Below are positions 27,725 to 35,839 of a stretch of DNA of 37,299 bases, one piece after another. Source of the DNA: Photobacterium sanguinicancri (GTDB lineage Bacteria; Pseudomonadota; Gammaproteobacteria; Enterobacterales; Vibrionaceae); assembly GCF_002265265.1 (NCBI RefSeq), contig NZ_NOIF01000030.1, positions 1-37,299 of the forward strand, written 5' to 3'. Under the pieces are notes generated by a model. The model saw nothing but the letters and a program-made list of their open reading frames with translations. It did no database searches and had not been told where the DNA came from. The number at the start of each line of letters is the position of its first letter. Position 1 is the first letter of the stretch. Made by a program: the position numbers and the translations under genes.

Positions 27725-29164
27725 TTAACTCAGCCAATTAGAGGCAATAAAGCTCGAACAGAAAGACATAATGATCAGAATGATCAGTACGGCACTCATG
27801 GAGCGAGGAAGAGGTGTAGCCGTGGCGACGGCCTCTGAAGGTTCACCAACAACAGTTTTACCGAACCAGTACAAGATCCAACCAAAGCTCGCGACCGATT
27901 CAACCAAAGCCAAGATCATCACAGGCATCAACCAGCTATGTTCGCTAGATAAGGTGAAACCCGCGGCAAACAGTGGGAATTTACTGAAGAAACCATTGAA
28001 CGGCGGCACACCCGTGATAGCCAAGGCTGCCACGCAGAAACCTACCGCTAATAATGGCGATTTCTTCACGATACCGCGCAGTGCTGGCAGCATACGCGTA
28101 CCACAGGTATAACTCAGCGCACCCGCCACCAAGAAGAACAAGCTCTTCGCAAAGGCATGGTTAAAGATGTACGTCACCCCACCTTCGAAAGCGAGGTCGG
28201 AACCAAAGACAGATAGCGACAACGCAAGGAAGATATAAGCCAACTGCGTAATCGTAGAGTACGCCAGCAAACGCTTCATATCGGTTTGTGGTAAGTACAT
28301 GATGAAGCCGTAGATCAAGGTGATCATCGCCCCTGTCACACCTATCACCCCGATCACTTCAGGAATGTCTCCCCCCGACATAATCGCGCGCGCAAAGATA
28401 TACACGCCCACTTTCACCATGGAAGCGGCATGCAAATAAGCACTGACAGGCGTTGGCGCATTCATCGCATCGGGTAACCAAACATGCAGCGGTAACTGAG
28501 CTGATTTACCCCATGCCGCCATCAAGATGCCTAAGAACACGATGGTTTTGGTTTCTGGCGATAGCGAAGCCAAAGCGGATAACGAGAAAGTCCCCGTTTC
28601 TTTGAACACAAACGCAGCCGCCACAAACAAACCAATCGAAGCAACGTGAGTCACCAGTAAGGCTTTGAGTGCCGCTTTAAGCGATGTCGGTTTTTGGTAG
28701 TAACCAATCAACGACCAAGAACAGGCTCCTGTGATTTCAAAGAACAGCAACTGACCGAGAATGGTCGACGACAGTACTAAACCCGCCATTGCACCGATAA
28801 ATATCAGCAAAAAAGCGTAGTAACGTGGCAAACCTTCATGGGGATGTTCACGGTTGCCTTCGGTCATGTAGCCTAGCGAATAAATGCTAACCAACAGCCC
28901 CAGCACTACCACCGCGACGGCGATTAGGGTGCTGACTTTATCTATGGTTAGGCCAAATATTTCCGTTTGGGAAAACATGACCAGTTGATAGGTAACGCTG
29001 GTTTCGCCACTGTTAAAAAAGGCCGCGGCTAATATCAGCGTACCGAGCGAGGCAAGTGCAGCGAATAGCTGACACACCCACTTCGCCGCCTGCCGAGGCA
29101 CTAAGACTGTGATGATCGCCCCTAAAAAGGGAACGAAAATCGTTAATAGAGCAATAATATCCAT
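27725..29164 (-). CDS. hyfD: Hydrogenase 4 membrane subunit (antiporter-like)
   Basis: A 479-residue NuoL/M/N-type subunit, the same length as E. coli HyfD. Family blocks include FFEITGACSWSLIGYY, LPLHVWLPDAMNAPTPVSAYLH (proton-channel Lys/His region) and YSTITQLAYIFLALSLS. Together with HyfB and HyfF it gives three antiporter-like modules, the feature that makes this an FHL-2 (hydrogenase 4) complex. Confidence 0.94.
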   Translation of the reverse strand: MDIIALLTIFVPFLGAIITVLVPRQAAKWVCQLFAALASLGTLILAAAFFNSGETSVTYQLVMFSQTEIFGLTIDKVSTLIAVAVVVLGLLVSIYSLGYMTEGNREHPHEGLPRYYAFLLIFIGAMAGLVLSSTILGQLLFFEITGACSWSLIGYYQKPTSLKAALKALLVTHVASIGLFVAAAFVFKETGTFSLSALASLSPETKTIVFLGILMAAWGKSAQLPLHVWLPDAMNAPTPVSAYLHAASMVKVGVYIFARAIMSGGDIPEVIGVIGVTGAMITLIYGFIMYLPQTDMKRLLAYSTITQLAYIFLALSLSVFGSDLAFEGGVTYIFNHAFAKSLFFLVAGALSYTCGTRMLPALRGIVKKSPLLAVGFCVAALAITGVPPFNGFFSKFPLFAAGFTLSSEHSWLMPVMILALVESVASFGWILYWFGKTVVGEPSEAVATATPLPRSMSAVLIILIIMSFCSSFIASNWLS

Positions 29165-29182
29165 AACTTTTCTCTCTGCTCC

Positions 29183-30136
29183 CTATAAACCTGTGAGGAA
29201 AAAGATAAACGCTAATACCGCGATACCAAATCCCACCCAAGTCAGGTGATGCGTTTTCAAGAATCGAGTTCGTGCCACGCTGTTTTCAATTACGCCAGCC
29301 ACCAAAAATACGACGAACAATTTCAGCATTAAGATCCCCGTAGCCGAGGCTAATGCAGGAAATGTCAGTGACGTGGCTTTACCAAACGGAATGAAAATCG
29401 CGAGGAATAGCTGAGCAACCACCAGTTGTTTTAGACCAAGGCCGAGTTTGACCATGGCTAAACCAGAACCGGCGTACTCTGTGATTGGCCCTTCTTGCAG
29501 CTCTTGCTCGGCTTCTGCACAGTCAAACGGCAACTTACCCATTTCGATAAAGATCACGAATGCACAAGCAATCCCCGCTAATACTGTTGCGCCAGGAGCC
29601 GCCCATGTCTCGGTTGCCATATGATTACTGATGTAACCAAGATCAGAGGTGCCCACCACCAATGCCATCGTAAAAATGGACAACATCAGAATCGGCTCAA
29701 CCAACACGCCTAGCGTCAATTCACGGCTAGAGCCGATCCCTGAAAACATGCTGCCTGAATCCAAACCCGCTAAAGCAAAGAAGAAGCGGAAGATGGCAAA
29801 CAAATAGATATCAGTGATCACATCCCCTGCAATTGGAAATGGCGAGTAATTGGTTACCGTTGGCAGCGCCATACCAATCAACAACATAGTGATGATCAGT
29901 ACCGATGGCATGATTTTGAAAATCACCCCTGACGGTGTTGGCGCTACTTCTTGGCGACGAAGCAACTTAAAGATATCTCGGTAGTCTTGCAGCACACCCG
30001 GCCCCTGACGTGAGTGCATTTTGGCGCGAAGAACACGCGAAAAGCCTGTCACAAGGGGGGCGAGCCCCAGCATAATTAATGCCTGAACGATAGCTAACGC
30101 AATCAGCTCAGGACTTGGCATCTCAAGCCCTTGCAT
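29183..30136 (-). CDS. hyfC: Hydrogenase 4 membrane subunit (NuoH-like)
   Basis: A 317-residue NuoH/HycD-type membrane subunit (E. coli HyfC about 322) that docks the hydrogenase core on the membrane. Diagnostic stretches are HSRQGPGVLQDYRDIFKLLRR (amphipathic connection after the first helix) and KLPFDCAEAEQELQEGPITEYAG, the conserved acidic loop of the family. The ATG shares a base with the hyfB stop. Confidence 0.94.
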   Translation of the reverse strand: MQGLEMPSPELIALAIVQALIMLGLAPLVTGFSRVLRAKMHSRQGPGVLQDYRDIFKLLRRQEVAPTPSGVIFKIMPSVLIITMLLIGMALPTVTNYSPFPIAGDVITDIYLFAIFRFFFALAGLDSGSMFSGIGSSRELTLGVLVEPILMLSIFTMALVVGTSDLGYISNHMATETWAAPGATVLAGIACAFVIFIEMGKLPFDCAEAEQELQEGPITEYAGSGLAMVKLGLGLKQLVVAQLFLAIFIPFGKATSLTFPALASATGILMLKLFVVFLVAGVIENSVARTRFLKTHHLTWVGFGIAVLAFIFFLTGL

Positions 30137-32163
30137 CAGTTAACTCCTAAATCTACGGGGATGAATAACAGCACCAGCAACGCAATAACCATGTATAAGC
30201 AATAGGTTCTAAAATCCCCGTATTGCAGCCATTGGAGGCGTTTACCGACAGCCAGCACAAAACGTGCGATAGGCAATATCACTCTGTTATCAAAGAAAGG
30301 TTCGATGAACGTCGCCCCTGCTTTGGTCTTTTCAAGGATCAAAGCGAACAGCGGCGCTGGATTTAACCAATTTCGAATGGCGTATAGCGGAACAAACATG
30401 GCACGCAGTGGCTGAGTAAAGCCCCCTGCGGACACTGTCATGCGATCTTCATAGCCATAACCACACGCCCATGGATCATTGTTGTGGCGGCGTGTGAGTT
30501 TCGGCCCTTTGAAGATGGAAAGAATAAGTACAGGAACCAGTATCAACCCAAGTAGCGTCAGGGCAATAACAGGTGTTGATAGAATCGCTTGTGCGCCGTT
30601 ATCTGGAATAAGCGCTGCGCCTTGCGTTACCGTAATGGCATCGCTATTAACCAAGCTGCTTGCAACACTTGAGATCGTTGGTGCGATCCAAGGCGAACCC
30701 ACACCCAGCACAATGCAAAGTACCGCTAACGACAGGGTGCCAAACACCATAGGCTTAGGCACTTCAGTGGCTTTGGTGGCTTGTTCGCTTCGCGCGGCAC
30801 CGCAAAAACAAATACCGTACACTTTCACGAAACACATGCAGGCCAGCGCACCAGTAATGGCAAGCATCACCACAGCAATAGGCCCTGCAATCGACATCGC
30901 GAAGGTGCCTTCTTTGCTCATTGTCAGCAGCGACTGGTAGATGAACCATTCACTGACAAAGCCGTTAAGCGGCGGTAAGGCAGAAATCGCCATAGTCCCG
31001 ATCAAAAACGCTAACGCGGTATACGGCATTAACTTGGCAAGACCGCCCATTTTTTCCATGTCTTTGGTGTGAACACGGTAAATCATTGAGCCCGCGCCTA
31101 AGAACAACAGTCCTTTAAACACCGCATGGTTCAGTAAGTGGTATAAGCCACCGAGTAAACCTAGGGTTGCCAGCACAGGTTGGTCGTTAGCAATACCTAT
31201 CATGCCAATGCCAACGCCCATTAAAATAATGCCGACGTTTTCTACCGTGTGGTAAGCCAACAAGCGTTTGATATCGTGCTCAGCCAAGGCATACATAACA
31301 CCTAACACCGACGACACACCGCCAAAGGCCAATACCAAATAGCCCCACCATGCCGTATCTGCCCCAAGAAAATCGATACCGACTTTAATGATGCCGAACA
31401 CACCAATTTTGACCATCACACCCGACATTAATGCCGAAGCATGAGAAGGCGCTGCGGGGTGAGCTTGTGGCAACCAACCGTGTAAGGTGATCATCCCTGC
31501 TTTGGCACCAAAACCAAAGAAAGCCAACAAGAACACCGCCGATGCTTGCCATTGTGACAAGTCAGCGGTTTTGAAATCTGCGAAGTTCAAGCTGCCTGAT
31601 TGGCGATACAAAATGAAGAAAGCAATCATGATCAACACAGAACCCGCGTGCGCTATCAAGAAATATTGCAGCCCAGCTTTTACCGCTTTTTCATCTTGTT
31701 CCGAGATCACCAAGAAGTAAGAAGCCAGCGACATCATTTCGAAAAAGACAATGAAGTAAAACGCGTTGTCAGAAACAACCAAGGCCACCATGGAAGCAAT
31801 AAAGACATTCATGAAGAAGCCCATTGCCCACACACCTTTCCCTTCATATTCACGCATGTAAGACAGTGAATAAACGGCGCACGCCACCACTAATAGCGAA
31901 ATCACCATCACCATAAAGGCAGACAGTGCATCCAAGCGGATCACGCAATCAGCAAAGGAAAAAGGACTATAAAGTTGCTGCGTGATAGCGTCCCCGCTCA
32001 ATAGCACAGGAATAGCCGCCGCAATGCCCGCAATACCGCCTAACGCACATAGCACACCAGAAACATGCGCGGCGCGTCGTTCATCGTTATGAAAAATCAA
32101 CGAAAACCCAGCGCCTGCGAGATAAAGCAAAATCGAAAGCATTAATAAGTCGAGTTCTATCAT
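30136..32163 (-). CDS. hyfB: Hydrogenase 4 membrane subunit (NuoL-like)
   Basis: A 675-residue antiporter-like subunit (E. coli HyfB 672) with about 15 helices. Landmarks are FFEMMSLASYFLVI (conserved Glu), LHGWLPQAHPAAPSHASALMSGV and YHTVENVGIILMGVG. The C-terminal third resembles HycC, and ends LLVLLFIPVDLGVN. It overlaps hyfA by 4 bp, implying coupled translation. Confidence 0.94.
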   Translation of the reverse strand: MIELDLLMLSILLYLAGAGFSLIFHNDERRAAHVSGVLCALGGIAGIAAAIPVLLSGDAITQQLYSPFSFADCVIRLDALSAFMVMVISLLVVACAVYSLSYMREYEGKGVWAMGFFMNVFIASMVALVVSDNAFYFIVFFEMMSLASYFLVISEQDEKAVKAGLQYFLIAHAGSVLIMIAFFILYRQSGSLNFADFKTADLSQWQASAVFLLAFFGFGAKAGMITLHGWLPQAHPAAPSHASALMSGVMVKIGVFGIIKVGIDFLGADTAWWGYLVLAFGGVSSVLGVMYALAEHDIKRLLAYHTVENVGIILMGVGIGMIGIANDQPVLATLGLLGGLYHLLNHAVFKGLLFLGAGSMIYRVHTKDMEKMGGLAKLMPYTALAFLIGTMAISALPPLNGFVSEWFIYQSLLTMSKEGTFAMSIAGPIAVVMLAITGALACMCFVKVYGICFCGAARSEQATKATEVPKPMVFGTLSLAVLCIVLGVGSPWIAPTISSVASSLVNSDAITVTQGAALIPDNGAQAILSTPVIALTLLGLILVPVLILSIFKGPKLTRRHNNDPWACGYGYEDRMTVSAGGFTQPLRAMFVPLYAIRNWLNPAPLFALILEKTKAGATFIEPFFDNRVILPIARFVLAVGKRLQWLQYGDFRTYCLYMVIALLVLLFIPVDLGVN

Positions 32164-32774
32164 GATTCCTGTCGCTCCAAAGCTATGGTTGAAACATCAA
32201 GAGCCGCCTCATTGCGCTTACTTTGACTTGCGTCAGCCATGCCTTGCTCTTCAACCAAGAACAGCGCCTTGGTGGGACAAACCTCGATACACGCAGGCGA
32301 GCCCGTGGTGGACTGACATAAGTCGCACTTCACAGCAATACTCTTCACGCCGGGTTCCCACGCTAAAATGTCTTTACCAAAACATTGCGGGCTGGAGGTT
32401 GAAGGGTTACTGGAATGGACGGTGGAGGGAATATAAGTGTCGTAGGAATTCGCCATATCTACAGGGCGACTTCCATCTATAGCAATGGCACCAAATGGGC
32501 ATGCAATGGCACAAAGCGTGCAGCCTACACAGAGGCTTTCATTCACAACAACACTACCCTGTTCTTGGGTAATGGCATTGACAGGACATACTTGCGCGCA
32601 CGGCGCATCTTCACAATGACGGCATAGTACAGGCGCCGTAGCCTGCTTATGCCGCATTACGGTCAATCTTGGGTGAGTTTGCAGACCTTCCGCTTTGTGT
32701 GCTGTAGAGCATGCTGCCATGCATGTCCCACACCCGATACATAACTGAGGATCTGCAATTACAAAGCGATTCAT
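32160..32774 (-). CDS. hyfA: Hydrogenase 4 electron-transfer subunit HyfA (HycB-like)
   Basis: A 204-residue polyferredoxin (E. coli HyfA 205) with four cluster motifs: CIGCGTCMAACS, CRHCEDAPCAQVCP, CVGCTLCAIACP and CDLC...CIEVCP. It is the likely link between FdhF and the hydrogenase core. An insert of about 40 residues rich in Ser/Thr (residues 105-145) separates the third and fourth motifs and is longer than the same region of HydN in this window. First gene of the hyf operon; a sigma-54-like promoter lies just upstream. Confidence 0.93.
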   Translation of the reverse strand: MNRFVIADPQLCIGCGTCMAACSTAHKAEGLQTHPRLTVMRHKQATAPVLCRHCEDAPCAQVCPVNAITQEQGSVVVNESLCVGCTLCAIACPFGAIAIDGSRPVDMANSYDTYIPSTVHSSNPSTSSPQCFGKDILAWEPGVKSIAVKCDLCQSTTGSPACIEVCPTKALFLVEEQGMADASQSKRNEAALDVSTIALERQES

Positions 32775-32814
32775 AACTAACCTTTGCTAAATTGCAGTTC
32801 GAACCCCTTCTATA

Positions 32815-32829
32815 ACAACATTCGTACCA
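32815..32829 (-). promoter_or_regulatory. Sigma-54-like promoter of the hyf operon
   Basis: TGGTACGAATGTTGT on the minus strand fits TGGYAC-N5-TTGC with only the final base differing. It predicts a start near 32803 and a leader of about 29 bases before hyfA. Confidence 0.7.
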
Positions 32830-32943
32830 AGATTGATAAATACAAAACCAATATCGATAACCAATTGAATTTAAAGAATATAAAAACAAAAAAAGAGAGC
32901 GCACTCGTATAAACAGGCTCTATTTATCGGGAATAAAACTGAA

Positions 32944-32965
32944 TGTCGACACTAATGACGATGAC
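32944..32965 (-). promoter_or_regulatory. Candidate FhlA upstream activator site of the hyf operon
   Basis: On the minus strand 32965-32945 begins GTCATCGTCATTAGTG and continues into TGTCGACA (32951-32944). It matches the site upstream of focA at 18 of 21 positions. Its near edge lies 115 bp from the -24 element, the same distance as at hydN-fdhF. Confidence 0.65.
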
Positions 32966-33020
32966 GATCATCACTTCATCATACAAATAAAAAGCCTCTC
33001 GATACGCCTACTGATTTATA

Positions 33021-33036
33021 TTTGATTAACGTCACA
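33021..33036 (+). promoter_or_regulatory. CRP-like site upstream of hypA
   Basis: TTTGATTAACGTCACA matches TGTGA-N6-TCACA at 9 of 10 half-site positions. It also loosely resembles an FNR site (TTGAT-N4-GTCAC). It lies about 87 bp upstream of hypA, so control of hypAB by CRP, or by FNR, is plausible but unproved. Confidence 0.45.
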
Positions 33037-33122
33037 AAACTTTTTAAAAATTAATGATTTAATTTTCGCTCTTTGAATATTTACTCCCCCGCCGATCATT
33101 TTTAGCAAGTTTAGGAGTCGCC

Positions 33123-33464
33123 ATGCATGAAATGTCTCTGAGTATGGACACCGTTGATCTCGTCGTAGAACAAGCTACTCAGCAAGGCTTTAGCAAAGTC
33201 ACCAAGGTATGGTTAGAAATCGGAGTATTGTCATGCGTCGAACCAGACACCATTAAGTTCTGCTTCGATCTCGCAGCGAAAGAAACCATCGCCCAAGACG
33301 CGGCACTCGAAATAGTACCGAAAGCAGGTGAAGCCCATTGTTATGATTGCGATAAAGCCGTTTCTCTCGCCCAACGAGGGGAAAGCTGCCCAATCTGCCA
33401 AGGTTACAAACTAAAAGTGCTGCAAGGCGATGAAATGCGAATTAAAGAAATAGAGGTTGAATAA
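33123..33464 (+). CDS. hypA: Hydrogenase nickel incorporation protein HypA
   Basis: A 113-residue nickel metallochaperone that works with HypB to load nickel into the large subunit. The N-terminal MHEMSLSMD holds the Ni-binding His2 and Glu3. The zinc site is two CxxC pairs, CYDC and CPIC, in the C-terminal half. TAGGAGTCGCC lies before the ATG. The stop is 1 bp from the hypB start. Confidence 0.95.
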   Translation: MHEMSLSMDTVDLVVEQATQQGFSKVTKVWLEIGVLSCVEPDTIKFCFDLAAKETIAQDAALEIVPKAGEAHCYDCDKAVSLAQRGESCPICQGYKLKVLQGDEMRIKEIEVE

Positions 33465-33465
33465 T

Positions 33466-34464
33466 ATGTGCAATGTTTGCGGATGTGGTGATAGCCAGAT
33501 TGAACAAGTAAATTCTGACCATCATCATGACCATCCCCACGATCATCATCACGGACATCACCACGAACAGCCACATAGCCACTCACACGCAGCTGCTCAC
33601 CAAGAAAACCCACAACCGGTTATTGTGCACCACCACTATCATCATCGGGGCGATGTTCACTACCATCATTATCATTACCCTGATCCATCATCACAGCACC
33701 AATCGCACCATCAATCACAACAGCAACACACGCATGAACTGACACCAGAACAATCAGCTCACGGCGATTTACATTACGGCAAAGGTGAAGCCGAAACCCA
33801 TGTAGCGGGTGTTAGCCAACGCAAATTAATTGAAATTGAAATGGATGTGCTCAGCAAAAATAATCACCTTGCTAGCCACAACCGTGAACACTTTGACCAA
33901 GCCAATCAGTTAGTGCTGAATTTGGTTTCAAGCCCAGGTTCAGGCAAGACCACCCTACTAACTGAAACCTTAAAGCGGATTCAACAGAGCGACAGAGCCT
34001 GTGCAGTGATTGAAGGCGATCAACAAACCACCAACGATGCCGATCGTATTCGCGAGACAGGTGTAGATGCTATTCAAGTCAATACAGGTAAAGGCTGCCA
34101 CTTAGACGCGAAAATGGTGCACGATGCCTGCCACCAGCTAGGCCTTGAACAAGACGGACTCTTGTTTATTGAAAATGTGGGCAACTTGGTTTGCCCTGCC
34201 AGCTTTGATTTAGGCGAGAAGTACAAAGTGGCGATTCTATCGGTGACCGAAGGGGAAGATAAACCGCTTAAATACCCGAATATGTTTGCCGCTTCGCAAC
34301 TAATGATCATCAACAAAATCGACTTACTGCCTTATGTCGCCTTTGATGTTGAAGCCTGCATTGAAAATGCGCGCAAAGTGAATCCATACATTCAAGTACT
34401 CGAGCTTTCCGCGACAACGGGTGAAGGCATGGAAGCGTGGTTAGATTGGCTCAATAATGCCTAA
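33466..34464 (+). CDS. hypB: Hydrogenase nickel incorporation GTPase HypB, His-rich
   Basis: A 332-residue GTPase supplying nickel for hydrogenase assembly. ATG 33466 was chosen over TTG 33457 because it gives the family N-terminus MCNVCGCG, a high-affinity Ni motif, and follows AGAGG. Residues about 15-115 contain roughly 32 His, in runs of HH and HHH, a nickel storage region as in HypB of Bradyrhizobium. The G domain has [11 protein letters not shown] (P-loop), [17 protein letters not shown] and NKIDLLP. Confidence 0.95.
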   Translation: MCNVCGCGDSQIEQVNSDHHHDHPHDHHHGHHHEQPHSHSHAAAHQENPQPVIVHHHYHHRGDVHYHHYHYPDPSSQHQSHHQSQQQHTHELTPEQSAHGDLHYGKGEAETHVAGVSQRKLIEIEMDVLSKNNHLASHNREHFDQANQLVLNLVSSPGSGKTTLLTETLKRIQQSDRACAVIEGDQQTTNDADRIRETGVDAIQVNTGKGCHLDAKMVHDACHQLGLEQDGLLFIENVGNLVCPASFDLGEKYKVAILSVTEGEDKPLKYPNMFAASQLMIINKIDLLPYVAFDVEACIENARKVNPYIQVLELSATTGEGMEAWLDWLNNA

Positions 34465-34562
34465 TTCTTACCGCTGATTTTCTTCACTGTAATACTGGCT
34501 TGCTCTGTTTGCTCTGTGCGATTTATCGCTAATTGAATAGATAGAGATCGACAGAGTAAGCC

Positions 34563-34612
34563 GTGTCGACACCTTCTTTTGACAGCCAAGTGTCATCGTC
34601 ATTTCTGTCAAC
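34563..34612 (+). promoter_or_regulatory. Candidate FhlA upstream activator sites of focA
   Basis: A perfect 10-bp palindrome GTGTCGACAC (34563-34572) is followed by a 21-bp element at 34592-34612 that begins GTCATCGTCATTTCTG and ends TCAAC. The latter shares TCGTCATTTCTG with the hydN-fdhF site and 18 of 21 positions with the hyf site. It ends about 62 bp before the -24 element. Confidence 0.65.
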
Positions 34613-34674
34613 TCCTACCTAGCGACAACATCTTGACTTTATTTAAAACAATCACTTAACACTTAATTTTCATC

Positions 34675-34689
34675 TGGCACGGTTATTGA
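34675..34689 (+). promoter_or_regulatory. Sigma-54-like promoter of focA
   Basis: TGGCACGGTTATTGA has a perfect -24 box and the correct spacing. The -12 box is TTGA where TTGC is usual, so it may be weaker. The leader to focA would be about 100 bases. Confidence 0.6.
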
Positions 34690-34799
34690 TACCTAGTGTG
34701 TGTATCCAATATCGAATAACAGCTAAAGCCAATATTGCACAGTGCCTTTTGCGTGATATTTAGGCTTACACAATAACCCTACCAGGGGAGAATAAAATA

Positions 34800-35690
34800 A
34801 TGAGTAACGAACAAAACCCATTTGATGCCCTCATGCCCACCGACATGACGATTAAGGCTGAAGAAGTCGGTATCTATAAAGCCACCAAAAACCCACTACA
34901 ATCTTTTGTGCTCGCGATCACCGCGGGTGTGTTTATCTCTATCGCGTTTGTTTTCTATATCACAGTCACCACAGGTTCTGGCGACATGGCATGGGGAATG
35001 GCGAAGTTCGTCGGGGCCATTGCGTTTAGTCTTGGCTTAATTTTGGTGGTGATTTGTGGCGGCGAGTTGTTCACCTCGACGGTATTAACCACGGTTGCCC
35101 GAGCCAGTAACCGTATCACTACTCGACAATTAATCCGCAACTGGGTAACCGTGTACTTCGGCAACATGCTGGGAGCACTCTTTTTTGTGGCCTTGATTTG
35201 GCTTGCCAAGCAGCACCTAGGTAATAGCGGTGAATGGGGTATTCATGCGATGCAAGTGGCGCAACACAAAATCCACCACACCTTTATTCAAGCAGTCGTA
35301 CTGGGTATTTTGTGTAATTTGATGGTGTGCTTAGCGGTGTGGATGACCTTCTCGTGCCATAGCGCGACCGACAAAGTGATGGTCATGATTCTGCCTGTCG
35401 CTATGTTTGTTGCCTGCGGCTTTGAGCACAGCATTGCCAACATGTTTATGATCCCTATGGGTATAGTGATCCAATCCTTCGCCTCACCTGAGTTTTGGCT
35501 TCAGACTGGCCATACGGCTGCGGAGTTTGCCGACCTTAACGTAGCGAATATGGTGTTAAACAACCTGATCCCCGTCACTATCGGCAATATTATTGGTGGT
35601 GGTTTCTTTGTAGGGCTAACTTACTGGGCGATTCATCGTCGTCCACAACTTGAAAAACAACGTGCTGAGCAAGCGGCTCTTTCTAAATAA
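34800..35690 (+). CDS. focA: FocA/FocB-type formate channel
   Basis: A 296-residue member of the formate-nitrite transporter family, a pentameric inner-membrane channel with six helices per subunit. The N-terminal helix (NPFDALMPTDMTIKAEE), the CGGELFTSTV loop and CGFEHSIANMFMIP with the gating His are all present. GGGGAG precedes the ATG. It supplies formate to FHL or releases it. Its activator-type promoter places it in the FHL regulon, so it may function more like FocB of the hyf operon than the pfl-linked FocA. Confidence 0.93.
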   Translation: MSNEQNPFDALMPTDMTIKAEEVGIYKATKNPLQSFVLAITAGVFISIAFVFYITVTTGSGDMAWGMAKFVGAIAFSLGLILVVICGGELFTSTVLTTVARASNRITTRQLIRNWVTVYFGNMLGALFFVALIWLAKQHLGNSGEWGIHAMQVAQHKIHHTFIQAVVLGILCNLMVCLAVWMTFSCHSATDKVMVMILPVAMFVACGFEHSIANMFMIPMGIVIQSFASPEFWLQTGHTAAEFADLNVANMVLNNLIPVTIGNIIGGGFFVGLTYWAIHRRPQLEKQRAEQAALSK

Positions 35691-35712
35691 ACCAAATTCT
35701 AAATAAACCAAA
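35681..35712. repeat. 16-bp tandem duplication at the focA stop codon
   Basis: TTCTAAATAAACCAAA occurs twice in tandem (35681-35696 and 35697-35712). The first copy contains the focA stop codon; the second lies outside the gene. It looks like a recent slippage event. Confidence 0.85.
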
Positions 35713-35751
35713 AGCAAACCATAAATAGCACGTCAAAAGACTAAAACGTCA

Positions 35752-35796
35752 GGTCACCACAGCTTATCGCAGTTAGCCCTTTTAGTTGTGGTGACC
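35752..35796. terminator. Stem-loop between convergent focA and recX-like gene
   Basis: GGTCACCACA and TGTGGTGACC form a perfect 10-bp stem with a 25-base loop. It lies between convergent genes and can serve both. No T-run follows on either side, so efficiency is uncertain. Confidence 0.55.
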
Positions 35797-35839
35797 AAGC
35801 TTAATTCAATCAGCTAAAGTGCTTACCGCTGTTTGGAAA

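Larger units (their letters stand above)
32775..33122. other. Divergent regulatory region hyfA / hypA
   Basis: A 348-bp intergenic region serving the hyf operon (minus) and hypAB (plus). It contains a sigma-54-like promoter for hyfA, a candidate FhlA site and a CRP-like site, each listed separately. No sigma-54-like motif is seen facing hypA. A minus-strand ORF here (32647-32904) is a shadow of hyfA. Confidence 0.7.
34465..34799. other. Upstream region of focA
   Basis: A 335-bp region without an ORF. It carries the candidate FhlA sites and the sigma-54-like promoter of focA, listed separately. No clear terminator for hypAB is visible. Confidence 0.6.

Noticed and set aside
32647..32904. A minus-strand 85-residue ORF upstream of hyfA
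   Set aside because: It overlaps the hyfA start in another frame, is Tyr/Ser/Cys-rich without domains, and covers the promoter.
33527..33742. A Thr/Ile-rich ORF inside hypB
   Set aside because: It is the frame-shifted reading of the histidine-rich region.
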